DNA of 64,000 nt from Blastopirellula marina (lineage in GTDB: Bacteria > Planctomycetota > Planctomycetia > Pirellulales > Pirellulaceae). The notes under the pieces were generated by a model. That model was not told the DNA's origin. It searched no databases and saw only the letters and a program-made list of their open reading frames with translations. How positions within the stretch are numbered: position 1 is the stretch's first letter; each line of letters begins with the position of its first letter. The DNA is taken from NCBI RefSeq assembly GCF_002967715.1, contig NZ_PUIA01000017.1:456420-520419 (forward strand), written 5' to 3'. A program made the position numbers and the translations under genes. This document shows, one piece after another, positions 1-7,912 of this stretch.

Positions 1-273
1 ACACAGCACCCGCTGGACGGCGTGAGCCTGGCATCGGTCGTGCAGGGAACGGACGAGAAGGCTCGCGACGTCGCGGTCAGTTATTGGCGAAGCAATCAAA
101 TCAGTATTCGTGATGACCAGTACCGGTTGATCGTGCAGATGCAAAAGGGAAAGCCACAAAACATCGAGCTATACAACATTCACGAAACGCCTGATCCGGT
201 TGTGAACCTGGCGGTCGAGAAGCCGGATGTTGTCTCGAAGTTGCTCCAAGCCGTGCAGGATGCCTCGCCGTAA
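1..273 (+). CDS. Sulfatase family protein, C-terminal fragment (5' end outside window)
   Basis: The reading frame is open from base 1 and starts TQHPLDGVSL, so the gene begins upstream of the window. The visible 90 residues match the C-terminal part of arylsulfatase-type enzymes: an x-LDGVSL element, then an R-D-D-Q-Y-R-L-I strand, then IELYNI, a DP pair, and NLA followed by a helix of the type KPDVVSKLLQAV. The catalytic Cys/Ser and metal-binding part lie outside, so substrate and export cannot be judged. The stop shares bases with the start of the next gene (TAATG), which suggests translational coupling with corA. Confidence 0.75.
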   Translation, partial: TQHPLDGVSLASVVQGTDEKARDVAVSYWRSNQISIRDDQYRLIVQMQKGKPQNIELYNIHETPDPVVNLAVEKPDVVSKLLQAVQDASP

Positions 274-1355
274 TGAAATTACCGATAGATCTGCAGTTCC
301 TGAGACGTCCTTTCGAACGCCGCACGCCGCCTGGTTCTGCACCGGGGACGGCATCGAAGCCGGAAGAGGAAGTCGCCAGCCGCATCCATGTCCTGGCGTT
401 CGGCCCGGATGATTTCGAGGAAACCGAGATCGATAGTGTCGAAGAGGCACGCGATTACCTGGGCAGCTATGACGTGACATGGATTCACATCCACGGGCTG
501 GGCAACACGGCGCAGCTGCGGCAGTTGGCCGATATGTTCGATCTGCATCCGCTGGTCTACGAAGACATCCTGCATCCCCATCAACGGGCCAAGGCCGAAG
601 AATATGGCGACTATGCTTTTATTGTCGTACGGATGGTGGAAATTCATCCCCATCTCGATACGCAGCAACTGAGCATGGTCGTTGGCGATAACTTTCTGCT
701 GAGTGTCGAGGAAGCCAGCGGCCACGATCGTTTAGAGCCGGTCCGCGAGCGTCTGCGAAATCGCATTGGTCGCATTCGACAGATGAATTCTGATTACCTC
801 TCGTATGCCCTGATGGACTCGGTGATCGACCACTATTTTCCCGTGGTCGAATCGTTTGGTGACCGGCTGGACGTGCTCGACGATCCTCTGGCCGCTGGGT
901 ACACGCACGACATCATTCCCCAGATCCAGAAAATTAGTAGCGACCTGTTAACCATACGCCGCAACTTGCTTCCTCACCGGGAAGCGATTCGCAATATGAT
1001 GGGGGCACGCTTTACGCGATATTCCGACAATACGACCGTCTTCCTCCGCGACGCCGACGACCACACCTCGCAGTTGCTCGATGCGATCGATGCCTACCGG
1101 CAGATATGCTCGGATATGCGTGACTTCCACTTCGCGCTGACCAGCCAGCGAGCCAACGAAGTGATGAAAACACTGACGATCATCGCCACGGTCTTCATCC
1201 CCCTGAGCTTCATCGCCGGTGTTTACGGGATGAACTTCCACTACATGCCGGAACTCGCCTGGCCCTGGGGCTATGGATTCGCCTGGGCCGTGATGCTGAG
1301 CGTGGCCGGGGGGCTCATGGCGTGGTTCTATACTCGCGGTTGGTTCAAGGAATGA
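273..1355 (+). CDS. corA: CorA family divalent metal ion transporter
   Basis: This 360-residue protein is probably an inner-membrane Mg2+/Co2+ channel. The long acidic N-terminal cytoplasmic domain is followed by a helical stalk (around VMKTLTIIATVF) and two C-terminal membrane segments. The first ends in the family signature YGMNF, and a short loop leads to the second, GFAWAVMLSVAGGLMAWF. Length and order fit CorA. The ATG overlaps the stop of the upstream sulfatase as TAATG. Metal specificity (Mg, Co, Ni or Zn) cannot be told from sequence. About 250 bases without a gene follow before the next operon. Confidence 0.93.
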   Translation: MKLPIDLQFLRRPFERRTPPGSAPGTASKPEEEVASRIHVLAFGPDDFEETEIDSVEEARDYLGSYDVTWIHIHGLGNTAQLRQLADMFDLHPLVYEDILHPHQRAKAEEYGDYAFIVVRMVEIHPHLDTQQLSMVVGDNFLLSVEEASGHDRLEPVRERLRNRIGRIRQMNSDYLSYALMDSVIDHYFPVVESFGDRLDVLDDPLAAGYTHDIIPQIQKISSDLLTIRRNLLPHREAIRNMMGARFTRYSDNTTVFLRDADDHTSQLLDAIDAYRQICSDMRDFHFALTSQRANEVMKTLTIIATVFIPLSFIAGVYGMNFHYMPELAWPWGYGFAWAVMLSVAGGLMAWFYTRGWFKE

Positions 1356-1602
1356 GCTACCGGAACAAACCCATAGATAGCAGGGGTTATCCATTAAAAC
1401 TGAGTTAACCCTCTCCTCGGTGTACGTTTTACGCGTAAGACTTTAGATTGAATTTCGATTCACCTCTGTTGAGGGGGGTGAAAACCGATTAATCTGGGAC
1501 GAGTCCTCGTCTTAGCGCAAGTTGTTGCGTTAGACTGGAGATAACTCATCTGACGGCAAATGTTTTCCCAGGCCGCACTTACAAGGATAGAAAAGCTCCT
1601 CG
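1356..1602. other. Intergenic region with small inverted repeats, possible leader of the following operon
   Basis: No gene is visible here. A perfect 10-base palindrome TTACGCGTAA lies at 1429-1438. A hairpin with arms TTCACC (1459-1464) and GGTGAA (1477-1482) lies further down. Neither is followed by a T tract, so they are not convincing intrinsic terminators. They could be part of the leader or an operator for the seven-gene cluster that starts at 1603, but I recognise no known riboswitch or regulator site. Confidence 0.3.
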
Positions 1603-2544
1603 ATGGTAGCTCCGTGGAATACCGAGGCGATCGACTCGCAATTCAAAGTCGTCACGCCTGAGAACATCGCGTTCAACTACCAGGTCGCCGGACCATTCCG
1701 TCGGTTGCTTGCTTTTCTATTGGATCTGGCCATTCGCGCTGCGGTCATTCTGGCCTTCTTCATTGTGTTGAGTATCGCGGGAGTCGGCAGCATCTTCGTC
1801 AGTGCCGGGCTCGAAGATCTGATGTTCGCCTTGATGACCTTGGCGGCGTTCTTCTTCAACTGGTTTTACATGGCCGCGTTCGAGTATTGGTGGAACGGCA
1901 CCACGCCTGGTAAGTGGTTGCTGAATCTGCGAGTGACGACCGACGAAGGGGAACCGATCAATCTGTTTCAGTCGGCCGTGCGGAACTTGTTTCGCTATGT
2001 CGATATGTGGCCGATGGTCCCCCTCCCTTTCGCCGTGATGCGAGAAGAAATGACGCCCGAACCGGTCGTAGTGACGTTTCTGTTCGCGCTGATCGTACCC
2101 ATTTTCAACCAGCGGTTTCAACGAATTGGCGATCTGGTTGCCGGAACCATGGTGGTCATTGAAGACCGTTCGTGGCTGATGAAGATCGCCAAGATCGAAG
2201 ACGACCGGGCCCGTCTGCTGGCAGACTATATTCCCCCGAACTTCGTCGCTCCGCGCAGCATGGTCAAAGCGGTGGCCACGTATGTCGAGCGTAGGCGATA
2301 CTTCACCACCGCACGGCGGCGAGAGATCGCGCGGCACCTGGCCGAACCACTACTGGAAAAGTTTGGCCTGCCGGCTGATACCAGCTACGATTTACTGCTC
2401 TGTGCATTGTATTATCGAACGTTCCTGTCGAAACACTCGGCAGACGGAACGAAAGAAGACTCGCAACTGTTAGGCGATTTGACGCAACAGTCCAACCCCT
2501 ATTCAGCGGCACCCAATTCACCGGTCACTGCCCAGTCGAAGTAA
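1603..2544 (+). CDS. RDD family membrane protein
   Basis: The 313-residue protein has the RDD family layout: a first membrane segment introduced by FRRLLAFLLDL (the Arg-Asp pair that names the family), a second and third hydrophobic stretch, and the conserved WNGTTPGKWLLNLRV element. A soluble C-terminal tail of about 100 residues follows. RDD proteins are inner-membrane proteins of mostly unknown function. It is the first gene of a cluster with SpoIIM, DUF4129, DUF4350, MoxR and DUF58 proteins, a combination seen in several phyla. An AAGGA lies about 15 bases before the ATG, rather far, so the exact start is moderately certain. Confidence 0.85.
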   Translation: MVAPWNTEAIDSQFKVVTPENIAFNYQVAGPFRRLLAFLLDLAIRAAVILAFFIVLSIAGVGSIFVSAGLEDLMFALMTLAAFFFNWFYMAAFEYWWNGTTPGKWLLNLRVTTDEGEPINLFQSAVRNLFRYVDMWPMVPLPFAVMREEMTPEPVVVTFLFALIVPIFNQRFQRIGDLVAGTMVVIEDRSWLMKIAKIEDDRARLLADYIPPNFVAPRSMVKAVATYVERRRYFTTARRREIARHLAEPLLEKFGLPADTSYDLLLCALYYRTFLSKHSADGTKEDSQLLGDLTQQSNPYSAAPNSPVTAQSK

Positions 2545-2557
2545 AGGAATCATCGCG

Positions 2558-3622
2558 GTGAAAGTTGCTCATCTGATCGAAAAACGACGCGTCTATTGGC
2601 AAGAGCTAGAGAATCTCTGCGCTCAGATGGCCAACTCGCGCAAGAAGACGATCGGGGCCCGCAACATCGCTCGCTTCGCGGCGCTGTATCGTGCCGCATG
2701 TGCCGACCTGGCGCTGGCCGACAGTTATCAGCTGCCACCCAATATCGTCGATTACTTGCACAAGCTGGTGGGGCGGGCCCATGGCCAGCTGTACCGCAGC
2801 CGCCGCGTCGATTGGTCGAAGATCGGGGACATCCTCTTCCGACAAATCCCGCGCGAGATCTTCCAGGATCGCTGCGTACAATTGACCTTCTGGCTGTTTT
2901 GGATGGTCTTTCTGCTGGCCGGCTTCATGGCCGCCAATCCCGATCGTTTTCCGAACTTCGCCGCCGATATCGTTGGGGCGGAAAACATCGACATGTACGA
3001 ACAAATGTATGCCGACGCTCCCAGCTCGCGCAACAATGGCCCGACGGCTTCCGGTGCGGCGTTTTACGTGAATCACAATACCGGCATCGGCATCAAGTGC
3101 TTCGTCGTCGGCATCACGGTAATCGGTGGGATTTGCGTGCTGCTGTACAACGCCGCGGTCCTGGGGGCGACGTTTGGACACATGGCAAGCCCTAACGTAT
3201 CGGAAGAGGTCAGCGAACACTTCTTCGAGTTTGTGACCGCGCATGGCCCCTTCGAGTTAACAGCCATCGTGCTGGCTGCCGGAGCCGGGCTGCGGATCGG
3301 GTTCTCGTTGATCAGCCCCTACCATAAAGAAGAGTCACTACTGCCGGAAGAGCTTCCCGAAGGGGAAGAAAGCCTCTTCGATAAGTCGCGCCGGGTTGCG
3401 TACGAACGAATCGATTCGCTGCGGATTGGGGCCAAGCGAGCGTTGCCGGTGATGGGTGCCTCGGCGATTTTATTTATTCTGGCGGCGATGATCGAAGCGT
3501 GGATCTCCCCTTCCTCACTCCCTGAGCAAGTGAAGCAAGTCGTGGCCATCTTCTGCAGTGGCCTGCTGATGGTCTACTTCATCGTGCTCGGCTATCCGCG
3601 AAGGGAATCCGATGCAGCTTGA
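2558..3622 (+). CDS. Stage II sporulation protein M (DUF95/SpoIIM) family membrane protein
   Basis: The 354-residue protein starts at GTG with AAGGA nine bases upstream. A basic N-terminal helical part (residues 1-105) is followed by several hydrophobic segments, including LTFWLFWMVFLLAGFMAA, a glycine-rich YVNHNTGIGIKCF element, and GPFELTAIVLAAGAGLRIGF. The PFE...AGAGLRIG pattern is typical of SpoIIM/DUF95. Outside Firmicutes these proteins have nothing to do with sporulation and commonly sit beside MoxR, DUF58 and RDD genes, as here. The end overlaps the next gene by 11 bases, so co-translation is likely. Confidence 0.85.
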   Translation: MKVAHLIEKRRVYWQELENLCAQMANSRKKTIGARNIARFAALYRAACADLALADSYQLPPNIVDYLHKLVGRAHGQLYRSRRVDWSKIGDILFRQIPREIFQDRCVQLTFWLFWMVFLLAGFMAANPDRFPNFAADIVGAENIDMYEQMYADAPSSRNNGPTASGAAFYVNHNTGIGIKCFVVGITVIGGICVLLYNAAVLGATFGHMASPNVSEEVSEHFFEFVTAHGPFELTAIVLAAGAGLRIGFSLISPYHKEESLLPEELPEGEESLFDKSRRVAYERIDSLRIGAKRALPVMGASAILFILAAMIEAWISPSSLPEQVKQVVAIFCSGLLMVYFIVLGYPRRESDAA

Positions 3623-4487
3623 TAAAACACGCATCGCTATCCGCGAACGAGAACTGCTGGAGATCTACGATCTGGCGTTGATCGTGATGCGTGTCTATTG
3701 GTGGAAGATCCTCCAGGCCCTGGCGATCACGGCAGTCCCGTTGACCATCATCAACGCAGCCCTGTTGTGGGCGATGGAGCCGGATCTGGTTGTTAATGAA
3801 ACGGCCGGTGCTTTCATCTGCTACATGATCGCGTTGATCTTCCTGGAAGCTCCGCTGGCCGGTCTGCCGATTACGCTGCTGCTGGGAGATGCGTTGTTCC
3901 ATGACAAACCGAACTGGCGGCGAATGTGTACTGGCCTCTGGCCGGTAATTCCGCGAATCTTCTGGATTATCTTCGTGCTGCGGGCCATCCTGCCGGGTAT
4001 GCTGCTGGCGTTTGCCGGTTCGTTCGACGAAGACTACATCGCCGGAACGCTGCTATTCTTCGTCTGCTGCTATGCGACGATCCTCAGGTCCGTGCGTCCG
4101 TACATCGGCGAGATCTTGATCCTGGAAAAGAACCCGGTCTTCTCGCGAAATAAAGATGCCATCACCGTCGGCCGCCGCAGTTCAGCATTGCATCAACCCA
4201 ACTTTGGCGACCTGCTGATCCGGGCCATGGCTTCGAGCATCAGTATCCTGCTTGCGGCCAGCATCGTGATGAACGTGTTTGGCCTGCGCGGTTACGTTTT
4301 CGGCCAATGGAACTGGGACGATATGTTCCTGTTTATTTGGTTTCCTATGGCTTTGTGGCTAGTGGTTGCGTTCATGACGGTGGTGCGATTTCTGTGCTAT
4401 CTCGATCTGCGAATCCGCCGCGAAGGATGGGAAGTCGAACTCGTCCTCCGGGCCGAAGCGACGCGTCTGAAGGAGGTCGCCGGATGA
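3612..4487 (+). CDS. Polytopic membrane protein of unknown function in the MoxR/DUF58 cluster
   Basis: I recognise no named family. The 291 residues contain about five or six hydrophobic segments, for example around residues 30-75 and 110-160, and a C-terminal one near residue 240, with a basic charged tail (RLKEVAG at the end). The start at 3612 lies inside the SpoIIM-family gene and the stop overlaps the ATG of the DUF4129 gene, so it is embedded in the operon. Position and topology suggest a membrane subunit or scaffold for the same complex; this is inference from context only. Confidence 0.75.
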   Translation: MQLDKTRIAIRERELLEIYDLALIVMRVYWWKILQALAITAVPLTIINAALLWAMEPDLVVNETAGAFICYMIALIFLEAPLAGLPITLLLGDALFHDKPNWRRMCTGLWPVIPRIFWIIFVLRAILPGMLLAFAGSFDEDYIAGTLLFFVCCYATILRSVRPYIGEILILEKNPVFSRNKDAITVGRRSSALHQPNFGDLLIRAMASSISILLAASIVMNVFGLRGYVFGQWNWDDMFLFIWFPMALWLVVAFMTVVRFLCYLDLRIRREGWEVELVLRAEATRLKEVAG

Positions 4488-5311
4488 TGCGGAGCCTCGT
4501 CAGACAACTCGGTGCGGTTTGCCTGCTGCTGTGGGCCACGCTGCTGCCAACAACCAATGCCCAGGAGTGGGAAGATTTTGAAAGTGGTACGCGATCGATC
4601 CAACAACCGGTCGAGCAAGGTCGCGAAGCGCTGGCCAATATTCCCCAAGCCAACTGGTACGACAGCGAGTCGGACGGAGTACGCACGATCCCAGTGCCTG
4701 GCGAAACCAGGATGCCTGACACCCGGCCCGGCACCGCCAAGAAGAAGGCCCCAGCCGCGGCACCGGCGGCACGTGGTAACTGGAACTGGCCGAATCTCGG
4801 TGGGCTGTCACTCGCTTCGATTGTGATGTACTCGATTCTGATTATCGTGCTTGGGCTGATCACTTACTTGATCTATCGAGCCGTTGGCTCTGGCGGGGCG
4901 ACCACGAGTGGTTCGTACGTGCCAGAGCAGCACGAGGATGAAAAGTCGCGCCAGGTCGATCGCGTCGAGCATCTTCCCTTTGAAGTCAAAAAGAAGGATG
5001 GCAACCTGCTGGACGAGGCGCGACGTTGCTACGAGTCAGGCAATTTCAACGAGGCGATCGTCTACCTTTTCAGCTTCCAACTGCTGGAACTTGATAAGGG
5101 GCATATCATTCGCCTGGCCAAAGGAAAGACCAACGGGCAGTACCTCCGCGAAGCAGGCCGCAACCGCGATCTGCGCAAGATCCTGCAAGGGACTATGAAT
5201 GCGTTCGAGGATGTCTTCTTCGGCAATCGCAACCTGACCCGCGATCGCTTCGAACGCTGCTGGAACCAGCTAACCCAGTTCAATCAACACCTGGCGGGAG
5301 GTAGCGCATGA
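4484..5311 (+). CDS. DUF4129 domain-containing protein with signal peptide
   Basis: I place the start at 4484 (275 residues): AGGAGG at 4471-4476 is well spaced, and the ATG overlaps the previous stop. The protein begins with an export signal ending near TTNAQE. A Pro/Ala/Lys-rich linker follows, then one membrane helix (LSLASIVMYSILIIVLGLIT), then a cytoplasmic DUF4129-like domain with the LDEARRCYESGNFNEAIVYLF helix pair and a late GTMNAFEDVFFGNR element. DUF4129 proteins usually accompany MoxR and DUF58 and often carry a transglutaminase domain elsewhere; none is present here. It overlaps the next gene by 4 bases (ATGA). Confidence 0.82.
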   Translation: MMRSLVRQLGAVCLLLWATLLPTTNAQEWEDFESGTRSIQQPVEQGREALANIPQANWYDSESDGVRTIPVPGETRMPDTRPGTAKKKAPAAAPAARGNWNWPNLGGLSLASIVMYSILIIVLGLITYLIYRAVGSGGATTSGSYVPEQHEDEKSRQVDRVEHLPFEVKKKDGNLLDEARRCYESGNFNEAIVYLFSFQLLELDKGHIIRLAKGKTNGQYLREAGRNRDLRKILQGTMNAFEDVFFGNRNLTRDRFERCWNQLTQFNQHLAGGSA

Positions 5312-6531
5312 TCGGTGCACGCATCTCTCGATGGACTGTTTTGCTGCTGTTGGTCTGTACGTTGGCTATTGGCTGCGGCAGAAAGAGCGACAATCTGCAA
5401 ACAGGCTACGGCAAGCGAACCGGCAACCAGGCCGGCAGCGTTAACGGAACCAAGGCCCTTTCCGAAATGTTTCGCGACGCAGGCTACTACGTTCGCAGCT
5501 ACGGAGTCGTCTCGCCGAGCCTCTTGCGACACGACGTGATCGTCTGGTTTCCCGATAGCTTCGATGGCCCAACGCCTGAGTTTCGCGACACGATCTTGAA
5601 TTGGCTGAACGAAGAGGAAGGTCGCACGTTTATCTACGTCGGACGCGACTTCGACGCATCGATTGAGTACTGGGGAGACGTGCTTAACAAAGTCGACCCG
5701 ACCCAGAAGTTCGACGTCATGCGGCAGCGCAGCCTGGCGATCGAGTCGTTCGACAAACTGCGGAATTATCAATCGCCCGAGGTAAACTACACGCTCTACA
5801 AGATCGAGCGGGACGTCCCGCGGCGGATTGCTTCGTCGCTGACAGGCCCCTGGGCCAAAGGAATCGACGCCGCGAAAACCAAGATCGAACTTCGATCGCG
5901 GATGATCCCGCCTGACGAAGATTCGATTTACGAAGGATTCAACACCTACGACGAAGACGCCGCGCCAATTCACCTGGTGGAAGATACCGAAATCCTACTG
6001 GGTACCGGCAAGGAAGCGATCGTGGCCCGACTCGGCAGCGACTACAGCGACAACCAGATCATTCTGGTAAACAACGGTTCGTTCCTGTTGAATCTGCCGC
6101 TGGTCAATCCCGAGCACCGCAAGCTGGCGGCAAAACTGGTCAACCAGTGCGATCCGGCTTACTATGCCCCCGACAGTGTCGCCTTCCTGGAAACGGAAGG
6201 GGGCGTGCGAATCATGAACGCCGACCAATCGACCGACGGCAACAGTGGCTGGGAATGGCTATCGAAGTGGCCGTTGAACCTGGTCGGCCTGCAGATGGCA
6301 TGGTGGCTGATCGTCCTCTGCTTCGCCCTGTATCCCATTTTCGGTCGTGCCAAACGATTGCCATCGGCCGAGACGTCCGACTTCAAGAAACACATCGATT
6401 CCGTGGGCGACTTGCTGCAGGCAACCGACGATCACGGTTACGCTCAGCTCCGCATTCAGCAGTATCATCAAGTTATGAAAGGAGACACCGTCTATCGTCG
6501 ATCGAAGGTACGCCGCGGAGAGGGAAAGTAA
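5308..6531 (+). CDS. DUF4350 domain-containing putative lipoprotein
   Basis: The 407-residue protein starts with a lipoprotein signal (LLLLVCTLAIGC, Cys at about residue 22). A DUF4350-type domain follows, recognisable by the SVNGTKALSEMFRDAGY segment, then a strand-rich alpha/beta region (DVIVWFPDS, TFIYVGRDFD). A membrane helix follows near residue 330 (QMAWWLIVLCFALYPIFG), with a cytoplasmic tail containing HIDSVGDLLQA. DUF4350 proteins are standard partners of MoxR ATPases. If both the lipid anchor and the C-terminal helix are used, it is anchored twice. Overlap of 4 bases with the DUF4129 gene supports co-translation. Confidence 0.82.
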   Translation: MIGARISRWTVLLLLVCTLAIGCGRKSDNLQTGYGKRTGNQAGSVNGTKALSEMFRDAGYYVRSYGVVSPSLLRHDVIVWFPDSFDGPTPEFRDTILNWLNEEEGRTFIYVGRDFDASIEYWGDVLNKVDPTQKFDVMRQRSLAIESFDKLRNYQSPEVNYTLYKIERDVPRRIASSLTGPWAKGIDAAKTKIELRSRMIPPDEDSIYEGFNTYDEDAAPIHLVEDTEILLGTGKEAIVARLGSDYSDNQIILVNNGSFLLNLPLVNPEHRKLAAKLVNQCDPAYYAPDSVAFLETEGGVRIMNADQSTDGNSGWEWLSKWPLNLVGLQMAWWLIVLCFALYPIFGRAKRLPSAETSDFKKHIDSVGDLLQATDDHGYAQLRIQQYHQVMKGDTVYRRSKVRRGEGK

Positions 6532-6601
6532 GCCCTGTCTTCGCTCAAGCAAGCCTGCCACGAATTGACAAGATGGTGTGCATTACGATAAGCGAGCATC
6601 C

Positions 6602-7912
6602 ATGAGTAGTTCCACCCCTGATATTATCGAATTTCCTTGTAGCGGTTGTGGCAAGAAATTGCGTGTCGGCCCCGAAGCGGCCGGCAAGAAGGCGCGCTGT
6701 CCGCAGTGCGACAGCGTGCAGGTCGTTCCCGCTTCCAGTGAAGCAAACGGTACGAGCGTGCCTTCTACCGCACCAACAAGCGAACCTCCGACGACGGAAC
6801 AGAAGCCGGTTGGTACGCTGGGAGACGACCTGTTCGCCAGCGCCGAGCAGTCCAGCCTGGCCCCGCTGTCACCACCAGCTCCACAGGCAGAAGCCCCATC
6901 GCAGCCCCTTCGCCCAGCCAGCACCACGCTGCAAGGCCATCACACGGATGACTCGGCCTTCTCCGAAACACGCGATCTGTTTCAGCGTATCACCGACGAA
7001 ATCTCGAAGATTTACGTGGGGCAAGAAGAACTGGTGCTCGGTACGCTGGTCGCCTTGTTCAGCGGCGGTCACGTGCTGATCGAAAGTGCTCCCGGTCTGG
7101 GGAAGACCCTCTTCGTGCGAACCCTCGGACGTGTGTTGGGTTGCAACTTCGGCCGCGTGCAATTCACCGCCGACTTGATGCCGTCGGATATAACCGGGGC
7201 ACCGTTCTTCGATATGAAGTCGAACGAGTTCCGCTTCCGCCCTGGCCCGATCTTCACGCAGCTGCTTCTGGCCGACGAAATCAACCGTTCGCCTGCCAAG
7301 ACACACGCGGCCTTGCTGGAAGTGATGCAGGAATTCCGCGTGACGATCGACGGCACCAGCCACAAGATCGAGCGACCGTTTCTGGTGATGGCCACGCAGA
7401 ACCCGATTGAGTCGGAAGGTACCTACAACCTGCCAGAAGCTCAGCTCGACCGCTTCATGTTCAAGTTGAACCTCGACTATCCGAACGAAACCGAAGAAGC
7501 GGAAATCTTGAAGCAGCACAGCCAGCAAGTCGACATCAACAAGCGGCTGGAAGAAGAGCTCGAGGTGATCACTTCCCCGGCGAAGATCATGGAGGTCACC
7601 AAGCAAAACGGTGACGTGCTGATTGCCGACAAGCTGATCGACTACATCAATCAGATCGTGCGTCTGACGCGTAAGTGGCCTCAGTTTCACTTGGGGGCGT
7701 CTCCCCGTGCCGGCATCACGCTCATGCAAGGGGCTCGTACGTTAGCCGCTTTCAATGGCCGAGATTATGCGGTGCCGGACGACGTGGTGCAGATTGCCTT
7801 GCCGGCTCTGCGACACCGCGTTGTCCTTTCCGCCGAAGCCGAAGTGGAAGGGCATACCGCCGACGAACTGTTGACCGAACTGATCCGCACGATCGAGGTG
7901 CCGCGTCTGTGA
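6602..7912 (+). CDS. MoxR family AAA+ ATPase with N-terminal zinc ribbon
   Basis: I use the ATG at 6602 (436 residues), because the longer GTG start at 6578 adds only eight unconserved residues. Residues 13-36 form a zinc ribbon (CxxC at 13/16 and 33/36). A Ser/Pro/Thr-rich linker follows to about residue 115. The MoxR AAA core has a Walker A GLGKT near residue 165, Walker B LLADEIN near 222, sensor region ATQNPIE, and a C-terminal lid with ASPRAG. MoxR ATPases work with vWA-type proteins such as DUF58 to remodel or activate targets; the DUF58 partner is the next gene. The zinc ribbon is an uncommon addition to a MoxR core. Confidence 0.92.
   Translation: MSSSTPDIIEFPCSGCGKKLRVGPEAAGKKARCPQCDSVQVVPASSEANGTSVPSTAPTSEPPTTEQKPVGTLGDDLFASAEQSSLAPLSPPAPQAEAPSQPLRPASTTLQGHHTDDSAFSETRDLFQRITDEISKIYVGQEELVLGTLVALFSGGHVLIESAPGLGKTLFVRTLGRVLGCNFGRVQFTADLMPSDITGAPFFDMKSNEFRFRPGPIFTQLLLADEINRSPAKTHAALLEVMQEFRVTIDGTSHKIERPFLVMATQNPIESEGTYNLPEAQLDRFMFKLNLDYPNETEEAEILKQHSQQVDINKRLEEELEVITSPAKIMEVTKQNGDVLIADKLIDYINQIVRLTRKWPQFHLGASPRAGITLMQGARTLAAFNGRDYAVPDDVVQIALPALRHRVVLSAEAEVEGHTADELLTELIRTIEVPRL

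Noticed and set aside
4307..4483. Extension of the DUF4129 gene to 4307
   Set aside because: It would lie inside the preceding gene; AGGAGG at 4471-4476 and a signal peptide support the start at 4484.
7675..7908. Extension of the DUF58 gene to 7675
   Set aside because: The extra 78 residues overlap the conserved end of the MoxR gene in another frame; GTG at 7909 overlapping the MoxR stop is the usual operon arrangement.
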